Source: Pelobacter sp. (GTDB lineage Bacteria > Desulfobacterota > Desulfuromonadia > Geobacterales > Pseudopelobacteraceae). Taken from it: DNA of 64,000 bases. This document shows positions 1 to 8,957 of this stretch, one piece after another. Location: contig JAVBXN010000015.1 in the NCBI GenBank assembly GCA_030824515.1, positions 1 to 64,000 on the forward strand, written 5' to 3'. The translations under genes and the position numbers were made by a program. The notes below the pieces were generated by a model. It searched no databases, was not told where the DNA came from, and was given only the letters and a program-made list of their open reading frames with translations. The first letter of the stretch is position 1, and each line of letters opens with the position of its first letter.

Positions 1-629
1 GGCAGAAGGTAGATCTGGTTGTTGTCAAGGTCGTATTTGTTCGGGGGGAGTGTCGATTCATGGACAATCACGACTCCGCTGCCATCGGCCTGGTCACCGT
101 TCTGGTAGACCTTGCCACCGATCAGTTCCACGTTGTCGGAGGGGGTCGCCAGGTCGCTGATGTCGAAGTCCGAGTATTCGAAGAGGTGGTAATCCAGATC
201 GGAGGTGGAAATGTTGCTGATGGTGACATTCTTCTGCAGCCGGGGCGTTCCACCGGCGGGATAGGTCAGTATATAGCCGACGGTGATATTGAAGGTGTCG
301 GCCAGGGTGTAGGTCAGGGAGAGCGTGTTGGGGCTCGTGGTAGATGGCGGAGTAACGCTGGTCAGGGGGAGCGACTCCAGTGACTTCTCCATGCCGGCCG
401 GCCCAACGCGATACCAGAACCACTGCTGCCAGAGCCGCTCGGAGCCGTCAACCACCAGGGAGTAGAGACCGGTGTAGGGCGTTGTGTCGTCCACGACAGC
501 CTTGGCAAGAACGATCCGACCGCTTTTGACCTGCAGGGTATGCGTTGTCGCTTCACTGACTGATACCAGGGAGCAGGCAACCAGGAAAACTGACAGCAGC
601 ATGGATAGCAGCACGTTCGTTGTTCTCAT
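1..629 (-). CDS. Exported protein of unknown function, 3' end beyond window
   Basis: The frame is open from an ATG at 629 to the window edge (209 codons), with a good Shine-Dalgarno (AAGGAG) just upstream. The N-terminus is a signal peptide with a hydrophobic core and an AC-S site near residues 18-20 that could be a lipobox-like or type I cleavage site. The mature part is rich in Thr, Ser, Asp and Tyr and reads as beta-strand, without cysteine pairs or a catalytic motif I recognise. It lies just downstream of the PpiC-type isomerase gene on the same strand, so both probably act on or in the envelope. The C-terminus is missing, so an anchor or sorting signal cannot be judged. No function is assigned. 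Confidence 0.7.
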   Translation of the reverse strand, partial: MRTTNVLLSMLLSVFLVACSLVSVSEATTHTLQVKSGRIVLAKAVVDDTTPYTGLYSLVVDGSERLWQQWFWYRVGPAGMEKSLESLPLTSVTPPSTTSPNTLSLTYTLADTFNITVGYILTYPAGGTPRLQKNVTISNISTSDLDYHLFEYSDFDISDLATPSDNVELIGGKVYQNGDQADGSGVVIVHESTLPPNKYDLDNNQIYLL

Positions 630-684
630 CTCTCTACTCCTTGCACTCATGACAATGTTGTTAATTCCTGACCACAGTCGAAAG

Positions 685-1617
685 CTAATTGATAAACTTT
701 TCTATCTTCGCCGATTGCTTAAGGTTGTTAACAAGCTCAAGTATTTTCTTTTGGCGGTACTCCTTCAGCATGTAACGGCCGATAAAATCCTTTATTTCTT
801 CAAAATCCTTTATTTTTTCAGGACTTTTTTCGTCAACGCGGATGATGTGTAACCCGTGGGACGTCTTGACAAGCCCACTTGTCTGGCCTGGCTTCAAGGA
901 CATGATTGCACCATCGAATTCAGATGGCATGTATCCCAGCTTGATAGAACCGAGATCGCCGCCCTTGTTTTTGCTGGCGCAGTCGGAGTATTTTTGCGCC
1001 AACTCGCCAAAGTCCTTACCTTTTTCAAGCTCTTTAATAATCATATTGCCCTTTGCAAGCGCTTCCTGATCAGTTGGCGAACCCTTCGAAACTTTTATTA
1101 AAATATGATGTGCCCTGACAGATGCCGGTTCTGTAAAGCTTAGTCGATTGTTGTCATAATATTTACGCGATTCCAGTTCGGGAACCTGTAGTGCAAATAT
1201 TCCCGCCCGACTCAAATACTCCTCAATCAGAATTTCCCGCCGAATCTTTTCCTTGAGCGCTCTTTCATCAACTTTTCCGTTATTATCCTGTCTTGCTGAA
1301 ATCCGTTTGTTAATCCTGTCTTCAAGATCTGATGGTTTTATGGCCAGAGCCGCTTGAAAAATGAGTTCCTGGTTGATGAGGTTGTCCAGCTCTTCCTTCT
1401 GGAAACGTTGCTTGATCTGTTCAAGCCCGGTCTTTGTACCGAGTTTTCGATATATTGCCAGACGTTTGTTTACCAACGGTGTCAGCTCGGTATCGCTTAT
1501 CGATATTCCATTTATGCGTGCAACAACCCGCTCTCCATCCGGAATCTCCGATGCGGACAGCGTGGCCGCGGTCATCAGTATTATGGTTGAAGTGAGTAGT
1601 AATGTTTTCAGTCTCAT
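685..1617 (-). CDS. Periplasmic PpiC/SurA-type peptidyl-prolyl isomerase
   Basis: The 310-residue protein has a signal peptide ending in LSAS (about residues 1-23), a helical SurA-like N-terminal chaperone region (about 30-150) and one parvulin domain (about 165-265). The parvulin signatures are VRAHHILIKVSKG, then KYSDCASKNKGGDLG, then TSHGLHIIRV. The family assists folding of secreted and outer-membrane proteins by prolyl cis-trans isomerisation in the periplasm. The Lys-rich C-terminal helix after the parvulin domain is usual for single-domain PpiC proteins. It sits between the subtilisin-like protease gene and a second exported protein, all on the minus strand, which suggests a secretion-related group. 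The exact client is unknown. Confidence 0.88.
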   Translation of the reverse strand: MRLKTLLLTSTIILMTAATLSASEIPDGERVVARINGISISDTELTPLVNKRLAIYRKLGTKTGLEQIKQRFQKEELDNLINQELIFQAALAIKPSDLEDRINKRISARQDNNGKVDERALKEKIRREILIEEYLSRAGIFALQVPELESRKYYDNNRLSFTEPASVRAHHILIKVSKGSPTDQEALAKGNMIIKELEKGKDFGELAQKYSDCASKNKGGDLGSIKLGYMPSEFDGAIMSLKPGQTSGLVKTSHGLHIIRVDEKSPEKIKDFEEIKDFIGRYMLKEYRQKKILELVNNLKQSAKIEKFIN

Positions 1618-1665
1618 AATTCTCTTTTCGTATGCTGTGATATCAATGTGGCTGTTAAGTGCGTA

Positions 1666-1696
1666 ATTATAGTGTTGTCGCGATTAATCTTTGCAA
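1666..1696 (-). promoter_or_regulatory. Candidate sigma-70 promoter for the PpiC gene
   Basis: On the minus strand a perfect TATAAT lies at 1671-1666, and TTGCAA lies 19 bases upstream (1696-1691). The spacing is longer than ideal. The -10 box is about 50 bases before the PpiC start codon at 1617. Confidence 0.35.
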
Positions 1697-1740
1697 CCTA
1701 TCGCAATTACTTGATTTATCGTGTATGGGCGATTTTCGGT

Positions 1741-3234
1741 CTAGTCGGGGACCGCTGTAATTGTAATGTCTGCTGAGGAACCAGGTTTCCCTGATGGCAG
1801 GAAAAGCAGTGAACCTGACTCTCCGATGATGACTTCAAACGTCATTTTCAGGGGGGCATGTTTAACTTTGGCGTGATTGCGATACATTTTCTGGTTTTTT
1901 TCGATGTTTCTAAGGCCTTTGCTGTCGAGTACCGATACTTTAAGCTCAATATTGCCGTTGTACTCGATAACAGTCGAGTAGGAACCGGGTTTCAGAGGCA
2001 CTTTAAGCAGTTGTGATTTGGGAGGGCCGACATTTCTGACGATTGAATAGTGATATGTGGATGGTGGTGGAGGCGTCAATGCTTTGCCCAGGTCAACGAT
2101 ACCGAATCCGAAGTATGGATCACGCCCGGGGTCGCCCAGGTCTTCAGCCGTCGCCGCTAAACGGGTGCGGACACCTTCCGTGGCATTGATGCCGGTGTTG
2201 CCGTCGGCAATGGCTTTGGCAAGCAGTATCGCGGCGGCACCAGATACATGCGCGGTGGCCTGGGATGTGCCACGCATGATTCCGTACCCGCCACCACGCA
2301 AGGTGGATTTTATGTCCACGCCTGGAGCGGCAAGTTCAACCTTCGTCCCGTAATTCGAGAAAGTTGCCCGCGTGTCATCAATGTTTGTGGCGGAAACCGC
2401 TATCACCGATTCGTATGCTGCCGGAAAATCCACCACACTGCTGTTGGCATTGCCGCTGGCGGCAACCACGATGATGCCGGCCTGGCGGGCCCTGTCGCAG
2501 GCCTCCTTGAAGGCGGTGGAATCCTGCGGGGAGCCGATGCTCAGGTTTATAATGTTCATATTATTGCTGATCGACCATTCGATTCCAGCCAGGATATCGC
2601 TGAGGTCTCCCATGACCATGCCGCCCAACACCTTGACCGCATAGAGAGAGACTTCCGGCGCTACTCCCACTACTCCGGTTCCGTTATTTCTGGCCCCGAT
2701 TATTCCGGCAATATGTGTGCCGTGACTTATGTAACCATCATCGTAAGGGTCGTCGTTATCATAGACAAAGTTGTAGCCACCCTTGTAATTATCGATCAGA
2801 TCAGGGTGTGAATAATCTATTCCGGAATCAAGAACGGCAACCTTGATGCCGGCTCCGGTAATGCCGGCCGCCACCGCGGCGTTGCCGCCAATTCTGGTTA
2901 CGCCCCACGAGTCCGTGTATTCCTGGGTAAGAGTTGGCGAAGTGAGGGCGGGCTCAATGACCCCAACCACCACATCCGGCTCGACATAAGCCACATCAGG
3001 ATCTTTTTTAAGTTTTTCGATCTCATTTTCCGGCAGCTGACCGGATACAGCGTTGATTATTTTATGTGAACGTTTGATATGCCCGCCTGATCGGTAAAAC
3101 TTCTGGCGTTTGCCCTCTTCGGTAACTCCGGTCACTTTCTTGAAACCGATAATTACCTTGCGATCGGCGGCCGCAGCCATGGAACTCAGACCAAACAGGA
3201 CTGCAATTATTATGGTTGCAATCAAACGGTTCAT
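1741..3234 (-). CDS. Secreted subtilisin-family (S8) serine protease
   Basis: From the ATG at 3234 (preceded by AAAGGAAC) the protein has 497 residues: a signal peptide (about 1-23), an inhibitor I9-type propeptide (about 25-88, ending in VAYVEPDVVV) and a peptidase S8 domain (about 108-385). The catalytic triad is visible: Asp136 in VAVLDSGID, His171 in SHGTHIAG and Ser324 in RGTSQATAH, with the oxyanion Asn262 in AASGN. A beta-rich C-terminal domain of about 105 residues follows. It should act outside the cytoplasm after autoprocessing. An upstream in-frame codon at 3306 would add 24 residues with no signal-peptide character and was not chosen. The cytochrome gene lies upstream, separated by a strong hairpin. 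Confidence 0.93.
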   Translation of the reverse strand: MNRLIATIIIAVLFGLSSMAAAADRKVIIGFKKVTGVTEEGKRQKFYRSGGHIKRSHKIINAVSGQLPENEIEKLKKDPDVAYVEPDVVVGVIEPALTSPTLTQEYTDSWGVTRIGGNAAVAAGITGAGIKVAVLDSGIDYSHPDLIDNYKGGYNFVYDNDDPYDDGYISHGTHIAGIIGARNNGTGVVGVAPEVSLYAVKVLGGMVMGDLSDILAGIEWSISNNMNIINLSIGSPQDSTAFKEACDRARQAGIIVVAASGNANSSVVDFPAAYESVIAVSATNIDDTRATFSNYGTKVELAAPGVDIKSTLRGGGYGIMRGTSQATAHVSGAAAILLAKAIADGNTGINATEGVRTRLAATAEDLGDPGRDPYFGFGIVDLGKALTPPPPSTYHYSIVRNVGPPKSQLLKVPLKPGSYSTVIEYNGNIELKVSVLDSKGLRNIEKNQKMYRNHAKVKHAPLKMTFEVIIGESGSLLFLPSGKPGSSADITITAVPD

Positions 3235-3281
3235 TTTGCGGTTCCTTTCCGTACTGGATAAAGATTCCTGCCAATTCGAAC

Positions 3282-3308
3282 CAATGGGGAGCGCTGGGCT
3301 CCCCATTG
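3282..3308 (-). terminator. Strong hairpin between cytochrome and protease genes
   Basis: Eleven-base perfect arms (CAATGGGGAGC and GCTCCCCATTG) flank a five-base loop. The hairpin lies after the cytochrome stop and before the protease start. No T-tract follows on the minus strand, so it may be a processing or attenuation hairpin rather than a classical terminator. Confidence 0.45.
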
Positions 3309-3336
3309 ATCTGTCATTGTTTTGCTGTTTTACTTA

Positions 3337-4704
3337 TCAGCGTGTTTTTTTGACGACTGCGGTGATCTGCTTGGAAACCGCACCGTTGATAGTCTTGAGT
3401 GCAATCATTTCCTCAGCTTTGAATTGCAGGCTTGAAGCAACAATCTTGGTGTCGCTCCAGGAGACAATCTTGGCTGCGGTTGTTCCGACAAATACGCCAA
3501 GGCCGGACTTGTATTCTGCCGGTGGTTTTGGTCCAAAGCCGGTGCCGGTAATGGTAACGGTACTCTTTGCGGCAAGAGCTGCAGCTTTTATTGCGAGTTC
3601 AGGAACCACCGTGACTTTGGCGAGGTTACTCTTTACACCGGTCTTGGCAACCTGCATGTTGTAGATTCCAGGAAGCAGAGCCGGTACGGTTACCTGGATC
3701 TCGCTGTCGGTGGTTGAATTCGGTGTAAGGGTGAGGCTGGTGGTTGCGCTTGTTATCAAAACGGTCGGGTTGTAGCTTGCGCCGTTGGCATCCACGTTTG
3801 TGAAAGCGGAGCCTGTCAGGGTCAGAGCGTTTGTCTTGCCCGCTGTCAGGGTATAGCTGCTCTGGCCGGTCAACGACGGGACTACAGCAGATGTCATGGT
3901 GTTGGTTGAATTGCCGTACCATGACCAGTGACAGCCCTGGCAGTCCCAGTTGTTGCCCACATGTCCGTATCCGAGCTCTTCAGCGCCAGGAACGATGGTG
4001 GCGTTGGCGGTTGATTTCTTCTGGATATTGTGCAGCGATTTGACGCCATGACATGCTTCGCACTGACGTATATCGGCTTTATTGAAATCATGGCACAGGT
4101 TGCAGTTCTGGATGCCGGTTCCATGGTGGGTGTCTTTGTTGCTGAAGATGGCGCGGGTTGTGTTTGTATTCGGATCGATCGCGGTAGCATCAGGCTGGTG
4201 GCATGCTTCACACCCCTGGACAGTAACGACGTTGCCCAGCGGATCTGTAACAGCACGGCCGCTCGGCATTGGAGTCACGCTGCTTACCGGGTATGTCGGC
4301 ACATAGTGTCCATCCTGCGGGTTGTCGATGAAGCTGCCGTGACATGCCTGGCAGTCGAGCGCAACTGCTTTGGCTGAGGTGTGATGTGGAGAGGCCGTGT
4401 GACACTTTGAACATGTTCTGAAATCGTCAAACACGAATCCACCGGTACCGTCAGGGATCATCGTATGGCAATCAAGGCACATCATGTTTTTGGTATTGAT
4501 CAGGGCATGGTGTATCGGGACCAGGACCTCATCACTGATATGGCAGACAAGACAGTCGTCCTTTGTGAAACTGGGGAATTTTGCGTCATAGATTCCCAGA
4601 TACTGATTGGCCGGTGGTGGTGGTGTCTTTGCCATCAATGCGGCTGTCGCACCGAATACCAGGGAAATTGTCAACAAGGCGCTGAATACAGTTTTTTTAT
4701 TCAT
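3337..4704 (-). CDS. Secreted octaheme c-type cytochrome with IPT/TIG-like C-terminal domains
   Basis: The 455-residue protein has a signal peptide (about 1-25) and eight CXXCH haem motifs in the N-terminal 265 residues: CLVCH, CLDCH, CSKCH, CQACH, CEACH, CNLCH, CEACH and CQGCH. Several free His residues (for example SPHHTS) could be sixth ligands. The C-terminal about 190 residues are haem-free and contain two immunoglobulin-like IPT/TIG-type stretches, seen in the glycine-rich VTITGTGFGPKPP motif. Such cytochromes in metal-reducing bacteria carry electrons across the periplasm and outer surface. The beta domains suggest surface attachment or binding. The physiological partner cannot be read from the sequence. 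A tiny ORF with a strong ribosome-binding site precedes it. Confidence 0.9.
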   Translation of the reverse strand: MNKKTVFSALLTISLVFGATAALMAKTPPPPANQYLGIYDAKFPSFTKDDCLVCHISDEVLVPIHHALINTKNMMCLDCHTMIPDGTGGFVFDDFRTCSKCHTASPHHTSAKAVALDCQACHGSFIDNPQDGHYVPTYPVSSVTPMPSGRAVTDPLGNVVTVQGCEACHQPDATAIDPNTNTTRAIFSNKDTHHGTGIQNCNLCHDFNKADIRQCEACHGVKSLHNIQKKSTANATIVPGAEELGYGHVGNNWDCQGCHWSWYGNSTNTMTSAVVPSLTGQSSYTLTAGKTNALTLTGSAFTNVDANGASYNPTVLITSATTSLTLTPNSTTDSEIQVTVPALLPGIYNMQVAKTGVKSNLAKVTVVPELAIKAAALAAKSTVTITGTGFGPKPPAEYKSGLGVFVGTTAAKIVSWSDTKIVASSLQFKAEEMIALKTINGAVSKQITAVVKKTR

Positions 4705-4765
4705 TCTTTAAAACTCCTTTCATATTTAGTTGCGGTGGATTCAAATGTCTTTTTCACCAGCACGG

Positions 4766-4808
4766 ATGTACATAATTACTGGCTGACCATTCGCAGTTTT
4801 ATGTACAT
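4766..4808. promoter_or_regulatory. Pair of ATGTACAT palindromes upstream of cytochrome
   Basis: Two identical self-complementary octamers ATGTACAT lie at 4766-4773 and 4801-4808, 35 bases apart, in the cytochrome leader and overlapping the mini-ORF. They could be a regulator site. Chance occurrence is possible. Confidence 0.25.
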
Positions 4809-4820
4809 ACGTATTCTCAT
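4776..4820 (-). CDS. Possible 14-codon leader peptide upstream of cytochrome
   Basis: A very strong Shine-Dalgarno (AAAGGAGG, about 4828-4835 on the minus strand) is correctly spaced from an ATG at 4820 that opens a 14-residue Arg/Met-rich frame (MRIRMYIKLRMVSQ) ending in TAA. An in-frame ATG at 4826 is too close to the Shine-Dalgarno. The cytochrome start is 71 bases further downstream. It may be a translated leader or an accidental frame. Confidence 0.35.
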   Translation of the reverse strand: MRIRMYIKLRMVSQ

Positions 4821-4836
4821 ATACATACCTCCTTTC

Positions 4837-5756
4837 CTGTGATCCAAGAGAGGAACAGCTTTGAATTACAGCCCACTTTCAGCGGTGCTTGTCTGTAAAT
4901 CAGTGACTGAGCTTCAAGGTAACACGTAAAATTATGGACAGTCGGTGGGTTTTGTTGCTGTTTATTGTTACACGCAAATGTAAATAGCCTTATGTTGTAA
5001 AAAATAAATAAAATTTAACAATGTTTGCTTAATCTACAATTTGTGTGCCAAACCATAACTATATAATAACATTGCACTTATAGTTTTTGTGTGCTGTGCT
5101 GTAAATTATATGGACAAGTCTGTTGTCGTGTGTGATTGATCTTGTTGATAATAAAAATGTGCAAAAACAGGTAGTAATGGCATTGTATGTTTTGTGTTTG
5201 TATGAAAAAGTGTAAACCTGTTCGACATTGCCAAAATTTGTAGTGAATGAACATTCTTGGCCGTCGATGGCCTGCATTAATTGCAACTACTCGGAATAAC
5301 ACTACTAATACCAGCTGTTCGCCTAGTATTAACTTTAGGATCTGTGCCTGGAAGTATGAAAGTTAGTTCATAAGGTGTCTACGCTACATGATGCAGAATT
5401 AATTATCAACTTGTTTTATTAATTACTGTGAATGTGTTTGTGTAAATTATTGTAGTATAATGTGTTTTTTGGCTATTTGAAAAAACAGTGAAGGAGAGCG
5501 TGGACGTTGTTTGGTTGTGAGTATGGAAAGGAAAAAATGAGGGTAAAAATTGAGCGGGAAGCGTCTGATGATAATAAGCCGGATTCCGTGCTGCCGGGAG
5601 TAATTACTAATTGCATTTTTATTGGGATAAATGGGATGGACAGGATGACGTACTGGAATTCAAATATGCTCTTTCAGTCCCAGTTTTGATGTCGAAAGGC
5701 TTCCTAGCTTGATGCTATTACCCGTATCCTGTACATCCCCGTTAAATAAAATGATT
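4837..5756. other. AT-rich intergenic region without a convincing gene
   Basis: About 900 bases between the cytochrome leader and the 3' end of the HpnN-like gene are markedly AT-rich compared with the surroundings and full of TGTGTTTG-like strings. Short open frames (for example 5059-5286 minus and 5507-5689 plus) lack family resemblance and codon character. I recognise no RNA fold. Regulatory DNA for the cytochrome is the likeliest content. Confidence 0.5.
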
Positions 5757-8432
5757 TTACCTTTTGCCGTACAACTCCAGCAGTGCCGGCAAAAAAGCCA
5801 GGAATACGGCTACACTGGCCACCATTCCCAGCGACATCACCGCTCCGATGCTGAACACGCCCTGGTGGTGGGCCACCGTCAGCGCGCCGAAACTGAAAAT
5901 GATCGTCAGTGCGTTCAAAAATACGCCGATGCCGGCGCTGCGGGTGGCCACCTGGCCGGGTGTTTCGGAACCCTGGCGGTAACGGTTGATGATGTAAATG
6001 GCCGAGTCGATTCCAACCCCCAGGATCAGCGGCAGTACGATGATATTGGCCGAGTTGAAGCTGACGCCCATCAGCCGCATGCCGCCGATCATCATCAGCA
6101 GGCCGGACGCCAGCGGCAGCGTGCCCAGCAGCGCGTAACGGATGCTCTTGAAGTTGATCAGCAGGATCGCTGCGATGCCGATGAAGGCGTAGACAAAGGC
6201 TTTCAGGTAGGCGTCCCGCAGCACCGACAGTGATTCGAAGACCATGACCGGTTCGCCGGTGGCGTTGGGCACCAGCCCCTTGACCTGGGTAACGAATTCC
6301 TGCAACGGCTCCCTTTCGAAGATCTCCTTTTTGGGGGCTACCTGCAGCAGCAGTTTTCCACTCTTGCCGACAAAACGCTGCATCAGCTGTTGCGGCACAT
6401 CGGCTTCGCCCACCGCAGAAGCTTCCAGGCTCTCTTTCATCATCTTGAGCTTGTCTGGCAGCTCGGCAAACATGCCGCCCTGGAACTCCCGCAACATGCC
6501 CAGCGCGTTGTTATCCTTCTCTTTTTCCAGTGTCTTGAAAAAAGCGTCCAGCGTCACCAGGAAGGCACCCACAGGTTTTGCCTCGGGCGCCTTGTTCGAG
6601 ACCAGCTTGTTCTCCAGTTTCGCCACCCGCTCGCGGAAACCCTCGAACACAGCCGGGAGCGCCATAACCTGCAGGTTCTCCTCATATGGCACAGGCACGA
6701 CATCCGCCAGAGTCTGTCGCAGGGCCGCCAGTTCGGCCAGTTTTTCAGTCTGCTGTTCCGGCACGAAGGTCAGGGGACTGACGACGTGATCCACGGCTGA
6801 CAGCTTCTCCAGACGTTCGGTCAGGCTGCGCGCCTCGGTCTTGTCCCGGGCCGTAACCACGGCAAAATAGCCGGAGTTTTCCTTGCTGCGCATCAGCTTG
6901 TAGGCATACTCCACCGATTGCAGTCCCTTGGCCTGCAGGTTCATCAGGTTGTAGTCGAAGCGCATTGTCATGACCGGGTAGATACAGGCCAGGGATATCA
7001 GAAGCGAGATGGCCACGACCGCCTTCGGCCGGGCGAAGATGGCCCTGAAGAAGGGGCGCTCGTGCAGTTCCGGCTTGTCACCCGCTTGAAGTCGGGGGGC
7101 AGGGGAGGGCGCTTTCCGGAAACGCTCCAGCAGCACCAGCATGGCCGGCAGTACGGTGAAGGTGGCGATTACGCAGATGAAGACACCGCCGGCGGCGATG
7201 ATGCCCAGCTCAGCGATGCCTTTGAAATCGGTGAAAGCAAAGGTGGCGAAGGCCAGCGCCACCGTGGCGGCCGCCATGATGATCGAACGCAGATTGCTGG
7301 CCAGGCCGGTTTCAATGGCGCTGAGTCCATCGGCGCCGTTTTTCAGCTCCTCCTGGTAGCGCAGCACGACCTGGATGCCGTACTCGATCCCCAAGCCGAT
7401 CAGCATGATCGCAAAGACCATCGAGAGGATGTTCAGGTGACCAACGGCCAGCGTGGCAAAGCCAAAGGAGAGGCAGATTCCGACAATCAGCGAGACCATT
7501 GCCGCGATCACGTTCAGCAGGCCGCGGAAGGCGAACAGTAGCAGTATCACGGTCAGCGTCAACGACAGCACCGTGGCGATCTCGATATCGCGCTGGCTGG
7601 TGATCATCTCCTCGTATTCCAGCACCGGCACGCCGGTCAGGCCGCCCTTGACATCCTTGAATTCCGGCTTCTTCAGGATTTCGTCCAGTGCCGCCCGGGC
7701 AGCCTTGATTGATTTTTCGGAGGCCACGAAACTCCCCTGTTGCTTGACCGGCAGCATCGTGATCACCTGCTGTCGTCCGGCGCTCTCCAGCATCGATGGC
7801 CGGCCGTCGCCGCTTCCCTTGAGGAAAGAGTCCATCGATAACCCGCTGGATTTGCCGTCAAAGGCTTTGAAACCCTTGTCCAGCGTGCTCAGCATGAAAG
7901 TCAGGCTTTGCAGCGCGGCCGGGTCGCCGCTTTTCAGGTAACCGTCGATCTGGTCGGTAAGGCTGGTGAAGAGGGTCTGCACCGAGGGAGCCGCTGCCAG
8001 GTCCTTCAGCACCGGCGCGGCCATGGTCAGCGTGTGGCGCAGCGCCCTGATCTCGTCCAGCGGCATGAAGAGCAGTCCGTTTTTGCGGAAGAAGGGCAAA
8101 CCGCCCGGATAGAACACTTCGCGGAAGAGGGCGCTGTCCCTGTTCAGCCTGGCATTCAGCGCGTCGGCGGCGCGGGTCGCTTTCTCGGCATCCTCCGCTT
8201 CGATCACCGCCACAATCTCTTCCTGGTCGCCGAATTCGGCGCGGTAGGCGCGGTAATCCACCTGGAAGGGGGCGTTGCGCGGCATCAGGTCGTCGCGGCC
8301 GGTCAGAAACTCCATTTTCTCTTTGGTATATATGACGGCCGCGACCGAAAGCAGAAGCGCCAGCGCCAGTATCAGGCGGGGACGGGCGGCAACGAAGGCG
8401 AACAAACGGCTTTTGTGGATATTTATAGACAC
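5757..8432 (-). CDS. hpnN: HpnN-like RND/MMPL transporter (hopanoid-type)
   Basis: The 891-residue inner-membrane protein has two similar halves. Each has one leading membrane helix (residues about 18-35 and 465-485), a large periplasmic domain and a block of five helices, as in RND/MMPL exporters and the hopanoid transporter HpnN. The phrases GLGIEYGIQVVLRYQEEL and ILGVGIDSAIYIINRYRQG are the paired helix motifs carrying the Asp/Glu of this family. The length matches HpnN (about 870-900). The family moves lipids such as hopanoids to the outer membrane using proton motive force. No other hopanoid gene is in the window, so the substrate is inferred from similarity only. The start at 8432 follows AAAGGAG. 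Confidence 0.7.
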   Translation of the reverse strand: MSINIHKSRLFAFVAARPRLILALALLLSVAAVIYTKEKMEFLTGRDDLMPRNAPFQVDYRAYRAEFGDQEEIVAVIEAEDAEKATRAADALNARLNRDSALFREVFYPGGLPFFRKNGLLFMPLDEIRALRHTLTMAAPVLKDLAAAPSVQTLFTSLTDQIDGYLKSGDPAALQSLTFMLSTLDKGFKAFDGKSSGLSMDSFLKGSGDGRPSMLESAGRQQVITMLPVKQQGSFVASEKSIKAARAALDEILKKPEFKDVKGGLTGVPVLEYEEMITSQRDIEIATVLSLTLTVILLLFAFRGLLNVIAAMVSLIVGICLSFGFATLAVGHLNILSMVFAIMLIGLGIEYGIQVVLRYQEELKNGADGLSAIETGLASNLRSIIMAAATVALAFATFAFTDFKGIAELGIIAAGGVFICVIATFTVLPAMLVLLERFRKAPSPAPRLQAGDKPELHERPFFRAIFARPKAVVAISLLISLACIYPVMTMRFDYNLMNLQAKGLQSVEYAYKLMRSKENSGYFAVVTARDKTEARSLTERLEKLSAVDHVVSPLTFVPEQQTEKLAELAALRQTLADVVPVPYEENLQVMALPAVFEGFRERVAKLENKLVSNKAPEAKPVGAFLVTLDAFFKTLEKEKDNNALGMLREFQGGMFAELPDKLKMMKESLEASAVGEADVPQQLMQRFVGKSGKLLLQVAPKKEIFEREPLQEFVTQVKGLVPNATGEPVMVFESLSVLRDAYLKAFVYAFIGIAAILLINFKSIRYALLGTLPLASGLLMMIGGMRLMGVSFNSANIIVLPLILGVGIDSAIYIINRYRQGSETPGQVATRSAGIGVFLNALTIIFSFGALTVAHHQGVFSIGAVMSLGMVASVAVFLAFLPALLELYGKR

Positions 8433-8542
8433 ACAGGTACTCCTTTGTGGGAATGAACTGTTCTGAATAGCACCTCAAACACTGAAAAGTCAATTATCGC
8501 AGTGGAAATGTATGCTATCGTGTCTGCAAAAGGGGGGAGAAT

Positions 8543-8938
8543 ATGGAAAGCACCGAATTAAATGTGTCTACAGACCGCCGTACCCGGTTCGTCCCGGTTA
8601 CCGGGCAGGTCGCCGCGGCTGTCGCTAAAAACCAATGGCGGGACGGTGTGCTGACGCTCTTTGTGCCGCACACAACCGCCGCCGTCACGATCAATGAAAA
8701 TGCCGACCCGGATGTGGTTCGCGATATGGAGTCCTTCAGCGATCAGCTGATTCCGCAAAGCCGGCATTTCCGACATGCCGAAGGGAACTCGGATGCCCAT
8801 ATCAAGGCCAGTTTTTACGGTTCTTCGCTGCAGGTGATCGTCAGAAATGGCAAAATGTGGCTGGGAACCTGGCAGGGCATTTATTTCTGCGAGTTTGACG
8901 GTCCTAGGGAGCGCAGGTTGTTTCTGGCATTTTCCTGA
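8543..8938 (+). CDS. yjbQ: YjbQ/UPF0047 family protein
   Basis: This 131-residue protein is of the usual family length with its hallmark sequences: FVPHTTAAVTINENADPDV, the NSDAHIKASFYG His region and LGTWQGIYFCEFDGPRERR at the C-terminus. Family members form trimers with a metal-binding His cluster. Some have weak thiamine-phosphate synthase activity, but the physiological role is unsettled. A strong purine-rich ribosome-binding site precedes the ATG at 8543. The gene stands alone on the plus strand, divergent from the HpnN-like gene, with about 110 bases between them that must hold both promoters. Confidence 0.9.
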   Translation: MESTELNVSTDRRTRFVPVTGQVAAAVAKNQWRDGVLTLFVPHTTAAVTINENADPDVVRDMESFSDQLIPQSRHFRHAEGNSDAHIKASFYGSSLQVIVRNGKMWLGTWQGIYFCEFDGPRERRLFLAFS

Positions 8939-8957
8939 CCGCCGGAAAAAATGAGTG

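Noticed and set aside
5059-5302. Short ORFs in the AT-rich gap
   Set aside because: No family resemblance, overlapping frames on the same strand and no Shine-Dalgarno.
4705-5756. GEMM-type cyclic-di-GMP riboswitch ahead of the cytochrome
   Set aside because: Looked for because such cytochromes often have one; no matching conserved core was seen on the minus strand.
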